Assembly (NCBI RefSeq): GCF_015277895.1 | Contig: NZ_CP063815.1 | Span: 1,426,001-1,490,000, forward strand | Length of the DNA stretch: 64,000 nt | From: Microbacterium abyssi | GTDB lineage: Bacteria > Actinomycetota > Actinomycetes > Actinomycetales > Microbacteriaceae | Reading direction: 5' to 3' | Shown here: piece after piece, positions 50,592 through 63,051 of the stretch | How the letters are laid out: each line of letters opens with the position of its first letter | Numbering within the stretch: position 1 is the stretch's first letter | Made by a program: the position numbers and the translations under genes | Notes under the pieces: model-generated | What the model saw: the letters and a program-made list of their open reading frames with translations, nothing else | Database searches by the model: none | What the model was told of the DNA's origin: nothing

Positions 50592-51245
50592 ATGGCACTC
50601 ACTCGCGAGCAGATGGCCGCCCGTGCCGCCGCCGAGCTCACCGACGGCTCCTACGTGAATCTGGGCATCGGACTGCCGACCCTCGTTCCCAACTACGTTC
50701 CCGACGGTGTCACCGTCGTGCTGCAGTCCGAGAACGGCATCCTCGGCGTCGGCCCGTATCCGACCGAGGACGCCGTCGACCCCGACCTCATCAACGCCGG
50801 CAAGGAGACCGTCACGACCCTGCCGGGTACGGCGTTCTTCGACTCGGCGACCAGCTTCGGCATGATCCGCGGCGGCAAGATCGACGCCGCGATCCTCGGC
50901 GCCATGCAGGTGTCCGCCACCGGCGACCTCGCGAACTGGATGATCCCGGGCAAGATGGTCAAGGGACCCGGCGGTGCGATGGACCTCGTCCATGGCGCTG
51001 GCCGACTCATCATCCTCATGGAGCACGTCGCCAAGGACGGCTCCGCGAAGATCGTCGATGAGTGCTCGCTGCCGCTGACCGGCAGGGGGGTGGCGCACCG
51101 CATCATCACCGACCTCGCCGTGATCGACGTCACGGACGAGGGGCTCGTCCTCGTGGAGACCGCGCCGGGCGTGACCGCCCAGCAGGTCATCGACGCGACC
51201 GAACCGCCGCTGATCGTGTCGGAAGAACTGAAGGAGATCTCATGA
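50592..51245 (+). CDS. scoB: 3-oxoacid CoA-transferase subunit B
   Basis: A 217-residue beta subunit with the catalytic glutamate E47 in [11 protein letters not shown], which forms the CoA-thioester intermediate. [43 protein letters not shown] and [19 protein letters not shown] are characteristic. With subunit A it would turn acetoacetate into acetoacetyl-CoA. The stop overlaps the thiolase start by four bases. Confidence 0.91.
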   Translation: MALTREQMAARAAAELTDGSYVNLGIGLPTLVPNYVPDGVTVVLQSENGILGVGPYPTEDAVDPDLINAGKETVTTLPGTAFFDSATSFGMIRGGKIDAAILGAMQVSATGDLANWMIPGKMVKGPGGAMDLVHGAGRLIILMEHVAKDGSAKIVDECSLPLTGRGVAHRIITDLAVIDVTDEGLVLVETAPGVTAQQVIDATEPPLIVSEELKEIS

Positions 51246-52420
51246 CCGATGTCGTCATCGTCGCCGCCGCACGCACCCCGCAGGGGCGCCTCAAGGGACA
51301 GCTCGCGTCGTTCACCGCTCCGCAGCTCGGCTCGTTCGCGATCAAGGGCGCCCTGGACCAGGCATCCATCGACCCGGCCGCGGTCGACGCCGTCATCGTC
51401 GGCCAGGTGCTCGCGGCGGGCTCCGGCCAGAACGCCGCGCGCCAGGCGTCGATCGGCGCCGGCATCGGCTGGGACGTGCCCGCCCACTCGGTCAACAAGG
51501 TCTGCCTGTCCGGGCTCACGGCGATCATCGACGCGGCGCGCATGATCCGCACCGGGGATGCCACGACGGTGGTCGCCGCGGGCATGGAGTCGATGACCCG
51601 CGCTCCGCACCTGCTGATGGGCTCTCGCGACGGCTGGACGTACGGAACGGTCGAGGTACTCGACCACATGGCCTACGACGGGCTCACCGACGCGTACGAC
51701 CAGGAGAGCATGGGCGCATCGACGGAGCGGCACAACGAGCGCTTCGAGCTCACCCGCGAGGCGCAGGACGAGGTGGCCGCCCTGTCGCACCAGCGTGCTG
51801 CCGCCGCCGCGGATGCCGGCGCGTTCGATGCCGAGATCGTCACCGTCGAAGTGCCGCAGCGTCGTGGCGAGCCGATCGTCGTCAGCCGAGACGAGGGCGT
51901 GCGCCCGGACACCACGGTCGAGACGCTCGGGAAGCTCCGTGCCGCCTTCGCCGACGGCGGATCGATCACCGCCGGCAACTCGTCGCAGATCTCCGACGGC
52001 GCATCGGCCGTCGTGGTCACCACTCGCGAGAACGCTGAGGCCCGGGGCTGGCCCGTGCTCGCCACGATCGGCGCGAGCGGCCAGACCGCCGGTCCCGACA
52101 ACTCGCTGCAGGCGCAGCCGGCGCAGGCGATCGCCCGCGCTCTCGCGAAGCAGGGGATCAAGGCTGCCGACCTCGACCTCGTCGAGATCAACGAAGCCTT
52201 CGGCGCGGTCGTCGCACGCTCGCAGACTGAGCTCGGCATCTCGAGCGACATCGTGAACATCCACGGCGGCGGCATCGCGATCGGCCACCCGATAGGCGCC
52301 TCCGGGAACCGGCTCGTCGTGCACATGGCGCACGAACTCGCGAAGCGCGGTACCGGCACCGTCGCGGTCGGACTGTGCGGCGGCGGTGGTCAGGGCGAGG
52401 CGCTGATCCTCACACGCTGA
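51242..52420 (+). CDS. Acetyl-CoA acetyltransferase (thiolase)
   Basis: A 392-residue thiolase. The nucleophile C88 is in NKVCLSGL, the catalytic His in [12 protein letters not shown] near 350, and the second Cys in GLCGGGGQG near 380. It would split acetoacetyl-CoA into two acetyl-CoA, the last step for 3-hydroxybutyrate. A 3-oxoadipyl-CoA thiolase role is the alternative, but no other aromatic-ring genes are nearby. The ATG overlaps the scoB stop. Confidence 0.92.
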   Translation: MTDVVIVAAARTPQGRLKGQLASFTAPQLGSFAIKGALDQASIDPAAVDAVIVGQVLAAGSGQNAARQASIGAGIGWDVPAHSVNKVCLSGLTAIIDAARMIRTGDATTVVAAGMESMTRAPHLLMGSRDGWTYGTVEVLDHMAYDGLTDAYDQESMGASTERHNERFELTREAQDEVAALSHQRAAAAADAGAFDAEIVTVEVPQRRGEPIVVSRDEGVRPDTTVETLGKLRAAFADGGSITAGNSSQISDGASAVVVTTRENAEARGWPVLATIGASGQTAGPDNSLQAQPAQAIARALAKQGIKAADLDLVEINEAFGAVVARSQTELGISSDIVNIHGGGIAIGHPIGASGNRLVVHMAHELAKRGTGTVAVGLCGGGGQGEALILTR

Positions 52421-52442
52421 GCGAACGAGCCGGGTGCGGGGA

Positions 52443-52739
52443 TCAGCGCCGGTCCTTGGCGTGTCCCTGAGCGTCACTCAGCGCCTTCTGGGACCGGAAC
52501 TGCAGACGCTGGGCCTTCTTCGCCTTCTTCACGGACTGCGGTGAGTCGGCGTCGACGAGATCGCCGCGACGCTCGCGCCTCATGTCGACCACCGCGCCGA
52601 TCGCGAGCGCCAGGGTGATTCCCCAGCTCAACCAGGAGATGACAGATCGCCAGGTGATGGGTTCATCGCGCGTGCCGCGCAGCAGCTGCACCCCTGCCGA
52701 GATCGCTGCGACGAGTCCGGTGCTGAAGAGGTAGCGCAT
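52443..52739 (-). CDS. Small membrane protein, function unknown
   Basis: A 98-residue protein with two membrane helices (about residues 2-20 and 32-50) and a basic C-terminal tail (VKKAKKAQRLQFRSQKAL) in the cytoplasm by the positive-inside rule. I do not recognise it. It converges on the thiolase gene with 22 bases between the stops. TAGCGT lies 6 bases before the ATG. Confidence 0.7.
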   Translation of the reverse strand: MRYLFSTGLVAAISAGVQLLRGTRDEPITWRSVISWLSWGITLALAIGAVVDMRRERRGDLVDADSPQSVKKAKKAQRLQFRSQKALSDAQGHAKDRR

Positions 52740-52745
52740 GGCCCC

Positions 52746-52751
52746 ACGCTA
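52746..52751 (-). promoter_or_regulatory. -10 box of a leaderless promoter for the small membrane protein gene
   Basis: TAGCGT on the minus strand, 6 bases before the ATG at 52739. Confidence 0.5.
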
Positions 52752-52912
52752 CCGGCATCCGTTCCCGCACGCGTAAGGCCTGGAAACACTCAGCGAGGAT
52801 CGCTAGGATCGACGCGGCGCGTGAGCGCTTGAAGCTGTGTATCTACCGGCCGTCGGCATCCCGACGGAAAGCGGCGGCACCTGATCCCGCGCCGTTCGGG
52901 CGCGCGAGAGCC

Positions 52913-54166
52913 ATGACCCAGACACACGCACCTGCCCCCTCCCGAGGGCCCGCCTCCGCGAGCCTGCTCCGCACCGCGGGGCTTCCATACTTCCTGATCG
53001 CGTTCGTTGCGCGCCTGCCGTTCGCCATGATGGTCGTCGGCGTCCTCACCGTCGTCGTCTCGGCCCGCGGATCCTTGTCGCTCGGCGGCCTCACCTCGGC
53101 TGCCGTCGGCATCGGCACCGCCTGCTTCGGGCCGCTGCTCGGGGCCGCCGCCGATCGCTTCGGCCAGCGCTCCGTCCTGATGATCCTCGCGATCGCCAAC
53201 AGCGCGATGCTGATCGTTTTCACTCTCGTCGTCTACAGCACGGCCGTGGACGCACTCGTGCTGCTCGCCGCCTTCGGAATCGGCGCGACCGCGCCCCAGG
53301 TCGCGCCGATGTCCAGATCACGCCTGGTCGCGATCATCAACGAGCGGATGCCGGAATCGCAGCGCGCACGCACTCTCTCCGGAACCATGGCCTACGAGTC
53401 CGCGGCGGATGAGACGGTGTTCGTGTTCGGTCCGTTCCTCGTCGGCATCGCCGGATCATGGATCGCGCCGTGGGCACCCCTGGTCGGAGCAGCTGCGCTC
53501 ACCATCGCGTTCGTCGTCGCCTTCGCGCTGCATCCCAGCGGACGTCACGTCTCCGCCGAGCGGGGGAGCGACGGGCGGGCCCCGTCCGCGGCATCCGAGC
53601 TGTTCCGCCCGCAGCTGCTCGTCGTGGTCGTCGGCATCCTCGGCGTCGGGCTCTTCTTCGGCGCCACGCTGACCTCGCTCACGGCGTTCATGGCCGACAG
53701 GGGAGCGCCGGAGGAAGCCGGTCTGCTCTACGGCGTCATGGGCGTCGGGTCTGCGATCCTCGCCCTCGGTGTCGCCTGGCTGCCGCCGCGCTTCTCTCTG
53801 CGGGCGCGCTGGCTGGTGTTCGCCGCGATCCTGCTGCTCGGCTCCCTGCTGCTGGCCGGGGTGGGATCCCCGACAGGCATGGCTGCGGTACTGGCGCTCA
53901 TGGGCATCGGCATCGGCCCGACACTCGTGACGCAGTACAGCTTCGGTGCCGCCCGCAGTCCGCTCGGTCGTTCGGCCACCGTGATGACGATGCTCGGCTC
54001 CGGCGTGATCGTCGGCCAGTCCATCGGCTCCGCAGTCACCGGCGAGGTTGCGCAGTCCGTCGGCACCGTCCCGGCGCTGATGCTGCCGGCCGGCGCTGCC
54101 GCGATCGTGCTCGTCGCCGGCGTCCTGAATTGGTTCGCCAGCCGCACCGGGCCGCGCACTCGGTAG
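52913..54166 (+). CDS. MFS transporter
   Basis: A 417-residue major facilitator with 12 membrane helices. The loop AAADRFGQRSVLMIL between helices 2 and 3 is a motif A; helix 5 reads FVFGPFLVGIAGSW. The YfmO/DHA-like layout suggests export, substrate unknown. The ATG at 52913 gives a short N-terminal tail; an upstream ATG at 52829 would add 28 residues without conservation. Its TAG stop is part of the TAGCCT that may be the otsA -10 box. Confidence 0.88.
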   Translation: MTQTHAPAPSRGPASASLLRTAGLPYFLIAFVARLPFAMMVVGVLTVVVSARGSLSLGGLTSAAVGIGTACFGPLLGAAADRFGQRSVLMILAIANSAMLIVFTLVVYSTAVDALVLLAAFGIGATAPQVAPMSRSRLVAIINERMPESQRARTLSGTMAYESAADETVFVFGPFLVGIAGSWIAPWAPLVGAAALTIAFVVAFALHPSGRHVSAERGSDGRAPSAASELFRPQLLVVVVGILGVGLFFGATLTSLTAFMADRGAPEEAGLLYGVMGVGSAILALGVAWLPPRFSLRARWLVFAAILLLGSLLLAGVGSPTGMAAVLALMGIGIGPTLVTQYSFGAARSPLGRSATVMTMLGSGVIVGQSIGSAVTGEVAQSVGTVPALMLPAGAAAIVLVAGVLNWFASRTGPRTR

Positions 54167-54169
54167 CCT
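54164..54169 (+). promoter_or_regulatory. Candidate -10 box for otsA, overlapping the preceding stop codon
   Basis: TAGCCT, its first three bases being the MFS stop codon. The start codon is about 31 bases further, with a GAGGAGC ribosome site, so here a short leader is present. Confidence 0.45.
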
Positions 54170-54200
54170 GGGGTCAGGCCACAGGCAGCGAGGAGCTCCC

Positions 54201-55613
54201 ATGAACACCGCAGAATTCGTCGTCGTCGCGAACCGTCTTCCGGTGGACAGAGTGGTGGGGCCGGACGGCTCTGAGACCTGGCGCACCTCTCCGGGCGGTC
54301 TCGTCGCGGCCCTCGAGCCGGTGATGAAGTCGGTCGACGGCGCCTGGGTGGGCTGGGCGGGTCAAGCCGACCTCGAACTCGAGCCATTCGTCGCGAACGA
54401 CATCCGGCTCATCCCGATCGCCCTCAGCGAGCAGGAGGTCGCCGAGTACTACGAGGGATTCGCGAACGACACCATCTGGCCGCTCTACCACGACGTGATC
54501 GCGTCCCCGCAGTATCACCGGGAGTGGTGGGACGCCTACGTGACCGTCAACCGCCGATTCGCCGAGGCTGCAGCCCACGCGGTGGCGCCGAACGGCACTG
54601 TCTGGGTGCACGATTACCAGCTGCAGCTCGTGCCGGAGATGGTGCGGGCGCTCCGCCCCGACGTCACGATCGGGTACTTCCACCACATCCCGTTCCCCGC
54701 GCACGGACTCTACGCGCAGCTGCCGTGGCGCGATCAGGTGCTGCGCGGGCTCCTCGGCGCCGATGTCATCGGCTTCCAGCGGGCGCAGGACGCCAACTAC
54801 TTCCTCGCCGCCGTGCGGCGCCGCCTGCAGTACAGCGTGAAGGCGTCGATCGTCGAGGTACCGGGCGAGAGCGGATCGCGTCCGGTGCTCGCCAAGGCGT
54901 TCCCGATATCGATCGACACCTCTCCGTACCTCGAACTGATCGCGAAACCGGAGGTGCAGGCGCGGGCGCTCGAGATTCGCGAGAGCCTGGGCCGCCCCTC
55001 ACGCATCCTCCTCGGCGTCGACCGGCTCGATTACACCAAGGGCATCCGGCATCGCATCAAGGCCTACGGAGAGCTGCTCGCCGAGGGGCGCCTGAACGTC
55101 GAGGACGTCACGCTGATTCAGGTCGCCAGCCCCAGCCGTGAGCGCGTCGACGCGTACGTGCACCTTCGCGACGAGATCGAGCTCGCTGTCAGCCGGATCA
55201 ACGGCGACACCGACACCATGGGCCACACAGCCATCCGCTACCTGCACCAGGGGTTCCCGCGTGAGGAGATGGTCGCCCTGTACCTCGCAGCCGACGTCAT
55301 GCTCGTCACGGCGCTGCGCGACGGCATGAACCTCGTCGCCAAGGAGTACATCGCCACCCGCGCCGACAACCGCGGCGTGCTCGTGCTCAGCGAGTTCACC
55401 GGCGCCGCCGACGAACTGCGCCGCGCTGTGCGCGTGAACCCGCACGACATCGAGGGACTCAAGGATGCCATCATGACCGCCGTCGAGATGGAACCGGCCG
55501 AACAGGGCAGGCGGATGAGATCACTGCGCAAGCGCGTTCTCGAGCACGACGTCAATGCCTGGTCGTCGTCGTTCCTCGAGGCGCTGTCCGCCGTGCGCGC
55601 ACGGCACGGGTGA
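54201..55613 (+). CDS. otsA: Trehalose-6-phosphate synthase
   Basis: A 470-residue GT20 enzyme joining UDP-glucose (or another NDP-glucose) to glucose-6-phosphate. VVANRLPVDRVV at the start, GLVAALEPVM, VWVHDYQLQLVPEMVRAL near 135, GYFHHIPFPAHGLYAQLPWR, GVDRLDYTKGIRHRI and ALRDGMNLVAKEYIA are the substrate-binding blocks. GAGGAGC precedes the ATG. otsB follows about 80 bases downstream, making the two-step trehalose pathway for osmotic and stress protection. Confidence 0.95.
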   Translation: MNTAEFVVVANRLPVDRVVGPDGSETWRTSPGGLVAALEPVMKSVDGAWVGWAGQADLELEPFVANDIRLIPIALSEQEVAEYYEGFANDTIWPLYHDVIASPQYHREWWDAYVTVNRRFAEAAAHAVAPNGTVWVHDYQLQLVPEMVRALRPDVTIGYFHHIPFPAHGLYAQLPWRDQVLRGLLGADVIGFQRAQDANYFLAAVRRRLQYSVKASIVEVPGESGSRPVLAKAFPISIDTSPYLELIAKPEVQARALEIRESLGRPSRILLGVDRLDYTKGIRHRIKAYGELLAEGRLNVEDVTLIQVASPSRERVDAYVHLRDEIELAVSRINGDTDTMGHTAIRYLHQGFPREEMVALYLAADVMLVTALRDGMNLVAKEYIATRADNRGVLVLSEFTGAADELRRAVRVNPHDIEGLKDAIMTAVEMEPAEQGRRMRSLRKRVLEHDVNAWSSSFLEALSAVRARHG

Positions 55614-55691
55614 CAGACCGTCATGCGTGAGATCGGGGTCGCGCACGCGTGAGAGGCTGGTCGAGAATCGACCCCGACGAGGAGACCCGCT

Positions 55692-56489
55692 GTGACCCGC
55701 ACCTGGACGCCCGGAACCGCCGACGACGCACTGACCGCCATCGCCACCACCCCGCGACTGGTCATCGCCCTCGACTTCGACGGAACGGCATCCCCGCTCG
55801 TGCCCGACCCGATGGCCGCTCGCGCGCTGCCGGAGGTCAAGGTGCAGCTCGACCGTCTCGCGGCGCTGCCGGACACGTTCGTCGCCTACGTCTCCGGACG
55901 CAGCATGAACGACCTTCGCGTCATCACCGAGCACAGCGACGAATCGAGCTTCTCGCTCGCCGGATCCCACGGGGCGCAGTACTGGTTCCCGGGTGTGGGC
56001 GACTCCGACGCCCCTGGCTCGGCGACCGAGGCCGGCGCGCGCGAGGAGCTCTGGGCCGCCGCACAGCCGATCGTCGATCGCTACGAGGGCGTCGGGCTCG
56101 AGCCGAAGACGTTCGGGATGGGCATCCACACCCGTCGCGCGACGCCGGAGGTCGAAGCTGCCGCCTTCGCGGAGATCGACGCCCTGGTCGCGGAGCGCTT
56201 CCCGCACTGGCGGCGCCGCTCCGGCCATCGCGTGCTGGAGTTCTCCTCGCGCGTCGAGGGCAAGGACACCGCGATGAGCGTGCTGCGCGAGCAGTTCGAC
56301 GCCACCGGCATCCTGTTCGCCGGCGACGACGTGACCGACGAGGACGCCATGCGGGTGCTGCAGCCCGGCGACCTCGGCGTAAGGGTCGGTCCCGGCGAAA
56401 CGGCGGCCGCAGTGCGTGTGGACACTCCACAAGACATCGCCGCTCTTCTGGGCGCGCTGGCGTCGGAGCGCGCCGCCGGACGGGAATAG
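55692..56489 (+). CDS. otsB: Trehalose-6-phosphate phosphatase
   Basis: A 265-residue HAD-type phosphatase. ALDFDGTASPLV near residue 30 holds the nucleophile and the acid/base Asp, YVSGRSMNDL the second motif, and FAGDDVTDEDAMRVL the metal-binding aspartates. The cap domain of the IIB type lies between. The start is GTG after GAGGAGA. The TAG stop is the first half of the TAGACT box that serves ilvD, so the two genes are joined stop-to-promoter. Confidence 0.93.
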   Translation: MTRTWTPGTADDALTAIATTPRLVIALDFDGTASPLVPDPMAARALPEVKVQLDRLAALPDTFVAYVSGRSMNDLRVITEHSDESSFSLAGSHGAQYWFPGVGDSDAPGSATEAGAREELWAAAQPIVDRYEGVGLEPKTFGMGIHTRRATPEVEAAAFAEIDALVAERFPHWRRRSGHRVLEFSSRVEGKDTAMSVLREQFDATGILFAGDDVTDEDAMRVLQPGDLGVRVGPGETAAAVRVDTPQDIAALLGALASERAAGRE

Positions 56490-56492
56490 ACT
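56487..56492 (+). promoter_or_regulatory. -10 box of a leaderless promoter for ilvD, containing the otsB stop
   Basis: TAGACT, 6 bases before the ATG at 56499; TAG is also the otsB stop codon. Confidence 0.6.
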
Positions 56493-56498
56493 GCCGTC

Positions 56499-58217
56499 AT
56501 GTCCTCGCAAGATCCTTCTTCGAACGCGCCCATCGACATCAAGCCCCGCAGCCGCGTCGTCACCGACGGCATCGAGGCCACGACTTCCCGAGGCATGCTC
56601 CGTGCCGTCGGGATGGGTGATGAGGACTGGGACAAGCCGCAGATCGGCATCGCGTCCAGCTGGAACGAGATCACGCCCTGCAACCTGAGCCTCGACCGGC
56701 TCGCGCAGGGTGCGAAGGAGGGCGTGCACTCGGGCGGTGGCTACCCGCTGCAGTTCGGCACCATCTCGGTCTCGGACGGCATCTCGATGGGCCACGAGGG
56801 GATGCACTTCTCGCTCGTGTCGCGCGAGGTCATCGCCGACTCGGTCGAGACCGTCATGATGGCCGAGCGCCTCGACGGCAGCGTGCTGCTGGCCGGCTGC
56901 GACAAGTCGATCCCCGGGATGCTGATGGCCAGTGCGCGCCTCGATCTCTCCAGCGTCTTCCTCTACGCCGGCTCCATCGCACCGGGATGGGTGAAGCTCT
57001 CGGACGGCACCGAGAAGGACGTCACCATCATCGACTCCTTCGAGGCCGTCGGCGCCTGCCGTGCGGGTCTCATGAGTGAAGAGGACCTCAAGCGCATCGA
57101 GTGCGCGATCGCTCCTGGCGAAGGCGCGTGCGGCGGCATGTACACCGCGAACACGATGGCATCCGTCGCCGAGGCCCTCGGTCTCAGCCTGCCCGGCTCC
57201 GCCGCCCCGCCGGCGGCTGACCGCCGCCGCGACTACTTCGCCCACCGCTCCGGCGAGGCCGTCGTGAATCTGCTGCGTCAGGGGATCACGACCCGCGACA
57301 TCCTCACCAGGGAGGCCTTCGAGAACGCGATCGCCCTGGCCATGGCCCTCGGCGGTTCGACGAACGTCGTGCTGCACCTGCTCGCCATCGCCCGCGAGGC
57401 CGATGTCGAACTGAGCCTGCACGACTTCAACCGCATCGGCGACAGGGTGCCGCACGTCGCCGATATGAAGCCCTTCGGCAAGTACGTCATGAACGACGTC
57501 GACCGCCATGGCGGCATCCCCGTGATCATGAAGGCCATGCTCGACGAGGGCCTGCTGCACGGCGACGCCCTCACCGTCACCGGCAAGACGCTCGCCGAGA
57601 ACCTCGCGGACCTCGACCCGCAGCCGATCGACGGCGAGGTCATCCATACCTTCGACAACCCGATCCACGCCACCGGCGGCCTCACGATCCTGCATGGATC
57701 GCTTGCCCCCGAAGGCGCGGTCGTGAAGACCGCCGGCTTCGACGCCACCGTGTTCGAGGGCCCCGCGCGGGTCTTCGAGCGCGAGCGCGCCGCGATGGAT
57801 GCCGTCGCGAACGGTGAGATCAACGCCGGCGAGGTCATCGTCATCCGCTACGAGGGTCCCAAGGGCGGACCGGGCATGCGCGAGATGCTCGCGATCACCG
57901 CTGCCATCAAGGGCGCGGGGCTCGGAAAAGATGTACTACTCTTGACGGACGGACGATTCTCAGGCGGCACAACCGGCCTGTGCATCGGCCACATAGCACC
58001 CGAAGCGGTGGACGCTGGTCCCATCGCCTTCGTGCGCGATGGTGATCTGATACGGGTCGATATCGCAGCTCGCTCTCTTGACTTACTCGTCGACGAGGCA
58101 GAGCTCGCCTCCCGCCGCTCTGGCTGGGAGCCGCTTCCCCCGCGCTATACCCGTGGCGTTCTTGCCAAGTACTCGCGACTCGTGCGCTCCGCTGCGGAGG
58201 GTGCGACGACCGGATGA
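56499..58217 (+). CDS. ilvD: Dihydroxy-acid dehydratase
   Basis: A 572-residue iron-sulphur dehydratase, third step in valine and isoleucine synthesis. The cluster cysteines are C61 (NEITPCN), C134 (LAGCDKS) and C211 ([11 protein letters not shown]). [20 protein letters not shown] near the C-terminus is the family signature. The last about 97 codons (from 57923) use CTA, TTA, TTG, ATA and GTA codons that are absent before, so the 3' end looks like another origin; the protein stays in frame. ilvB follows after 42 bases. Confidence 0.95.
   Translation: MSSQDPSSNAPIDIKPRSRVVTDGIEATTSRGMLRAVGMGDEDWDKPQIGIASSWNEITPCNLSLDRLAQGAKEGVHSGGGYPLQFGTISVSDGISMGHEGMHFSLVSREVIADSVETVMMAERLDGSVLLAGCDKSIPGMLMASARLDLSSVFLYAGSIAPGWVKLSDGTEKDVTIIDSFEAVGACRAGLMSEEDLKRIECAIAPGEGACGGMYTANTMASVAEALGLSLPGSAAPPAADRRRDYFAHRSGEAVVNLLRQGITTRDILTREAFENAIALAMALGGSTNVVLHLLAIAREADVELSLHDFNRIGDRVPHVADMKPFGKYVMNDVDRHGGIPVIMKAMLDEGLLHGDALTVTGKTLAENLADLDPQPIDGEVIHTFDNPIHATGGLTILHGSLAPEGAVVKTAGFDATVFEGPARVFERERAAMDAVANGEINAGEVIVIRYEGPKGGPGMREMLAITAAIKGAGLGKDVLLLTDGRFSGGTTGLCIGHIAPEAVDAGPIAFVRDGDLIRVDIAARSLDLLVDEAELASRRSGWEPLPPRYTRGVLAKYSRLVRSAAEGATTG
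57923..58217 (+). other. ilvD: Segment of ilvD with foreign-looking codon use
   Basis: About 295 bases at the ilvD 3' end have lower G+C and carry CTA, TTA, TTG, GTA and two ATA codons within 97 codons. I see no CTA, TTA or ATA codons in the preceding 470 codons of the same gene. The encoded protein keeps the family signature. Recombination with an ilvD allele from a lower-GC relative would explain it. Confidence 0.5.
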
Positions 58218-58259
58218 TGCTTTCGTCTTCCGACGACATTCAGATCACCAAGGAATGAC

Positions 58260-61642
<3,383 letters not shown>

Positions 61643-61657
61643 CGCCGACATCGTTGA

Positions 61658-61685
61658 GAAAGGGCGCCCCTCGGGGCGCCCTTTC
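61658..61685 (+). terminator. Terminator after ilvC
   Basis: GAAAGGGCGCCCC / GGGGCGCCCTTTC, a 13-bp perfect stem with a tight loop. Confidence 0.85.
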
Positions 61686-61712
61686 GCGTCGGAGCGGTCC
61701 GTGGCGACCCTT

Positions 61713-61727
61713 AGACATCCGATGTCT
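61713..61727. promoter_or_regulatory. Operator candidate upstream of the fucosidase gene
   Basis: AGACATC-C-GATGTCT is a perfect 7-bp inverted repeat centred 45 bases before the fucosidase start codon, in the promoter zone. The protein that binds it is unknown; the convergent ROK regulator is a candidate. Confidence 0.6.
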
Positions 61728-61764
61728 GTGCCAGGATGGAGACTGATCCAGAGAAAGGTGCGGC

Positions 61765-63030
61765 ATGCGGCAGCAGTGGTTCGACGAGGCGCGATTCGGG
61801 TTGTTCGTCCATTTCGGGCTGTACAGCGCGGCAGCGCGTCACGAATGGGTGCAGAACTACGAGCGCCTCACCGACGACGACTATCGGCAGTACTTCGAGA
61901 ACTTCGATCCCGACCTCTTCGATGCGCGGGCGATCGCGCGTCGGGCCAGGAACACCGGTATGGGGTACGTCGTACTGACCACGAAGCATCACGACGGTTT
62001 CGCGCTCTGGGACTCGGGGCTCACCGACTTCACGTCACAGACCGCGTGCGGCCGCGACCTGGTGCGCGAGTACGTCGACGCGCTCCGTGCAGAGGGTCTC
62101 AAGGTAGGTCTCTACCACTCGGTGATCGACTGGCACCATCCGGATTTCACCGTCGACTGGAACCACCCGCGCCGTGACGACGAGAATGCTCACGAGCTCA
62201 ACGCGGGGCGCGACATGGCTCGCTACCGCGCCTACCTGCACGGTCAGGTGCGCGAGTTGCTGACCGGCTACGGCGAGATCGACTACCTGTTCTTCGACTT
62301 CACGTACCCGGAGGCCAAGAACGGCTGGGAGGGCAAAGGACCGGAGGACTGGGATGCCGACGCGCTGCTGGCGATGTGCCGGGAGCTGCAGCCGGGGATG
62401 CTCGTGAACGACCGGCTGGGCATTCCCGCCGACTTCGTCACGCCCGAGCAGTATCAGCCGACGTCGCGGCTCGTGGAGGACGGCGTTCCAGTGGTCTGGG
62501 AGGCGTGCCAGACGCTCAACGGATCCTGGGGCTACCACCGCGACAACACCGACCAGAAGTCGGCGGTGCTGCTCGCGCAGATGCTCGTCGATTCCGTGTC
62601 GATGGATGGGAACATGCTGCTGAACATCGGTCCCGACGGCCGCGGTGCGATCGCTCCACGCGACGCCGCGACGCTCGGCGAGCTCGGCGAGTGGATGCGT
62701 CTTCACCGGGATTCCGTCATCGGTGCGGGGCATGCCTCGTTCACGCCGCCTCGAGAAGGCGTCTACACGCGCCGCGGCGACCGGGTGTACCTGCACCTCT
62801 TCAGCTGGCCGCTCGGTTACGTGCACCTTCCCGATCTCGCGGGACGTGTGCGCTATGCGCGCCTGCTCAATGACGGCTCGTGGCTGAAGACGTCCGTGTC
62901 CGACCCGGAACAGCAGGCGACGCTCATGACTCCGGCCGGCGAGGCGGAGGGCACCCTGACGGTGCACCTGCCGGTGCGACGACCGGACGTCCTGATGCCG
63001 GTCGTCGAGCTCACGCTGAAGGACGACTAG
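61765..63030 (+). CDS. Alpha-L-fucosidase, GH29
   Basis: A 421-residue GH29 glycosidase releasing L-fucose. WFDEARFGLFVHFGLYSAAARHEWVQ and LTTKHHDGFALWDS are the barrel's first strands with the fucose-binding His residues; the nucleophile is D178 in YGEIDYLFFDFTYPEA. NMLLNIGPDGRGAI precedes a C-terminal beta-sandwich. No signal peptide, so it acts on fucosides that have been imported. The ROK gene converges on it with 21 bases between the stops. Confidence 0.9.
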   Translation: MRQQWFDEARFGLFVHFGLYSAAARHEWVQNYERLTDDDYRQYFENFDPDLFDARAIARRARNTGMGYVVLTTKHHDGFALWDSGLTDFTSQTACGRDLVREYVDALRAEGLKVGLYHSVIDWHHPDFTVDWNHPRRDDENAHELNAGRDMARYRAYLHGQVRELLTGYGEIDYLFFDFTYPEAKNGWEGKGPEDWDADALLAMCRELQPGMLVNDRLGIPADFVTPEQYQPTSRLVEDGVPVVWEACQTLNGSWGYHRDNTDQKSAVLLAQMLVDSVSMDGNMLLNIGPDGRGAIAPRDAATLGELGEWMRLHRDSVIGAGHASFTPPREGVYTRRGDRVYLHLFSWPLGYVHLPDLAGRVRYARLLNDGSWLKTSVSDPEQQATLMTPAGEAEGTLTVHLPVRRPDVLMPVVELTLKDD

Positions 63031-63051
63031 GCGGAATCGTCGGTGGCCGTC

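Noticed and set aside
49801..52420. Calling the CoA-transferase/thiolase genes pcaIJ-pcaF (3-oxoadipate)
   Set aside because: Sequence blocks favour the acetoacetate type, a 3-hydroxybutyrate dehydrogenase is next door, and no ring-cleavage genes are present; it stays a secondary possibility.
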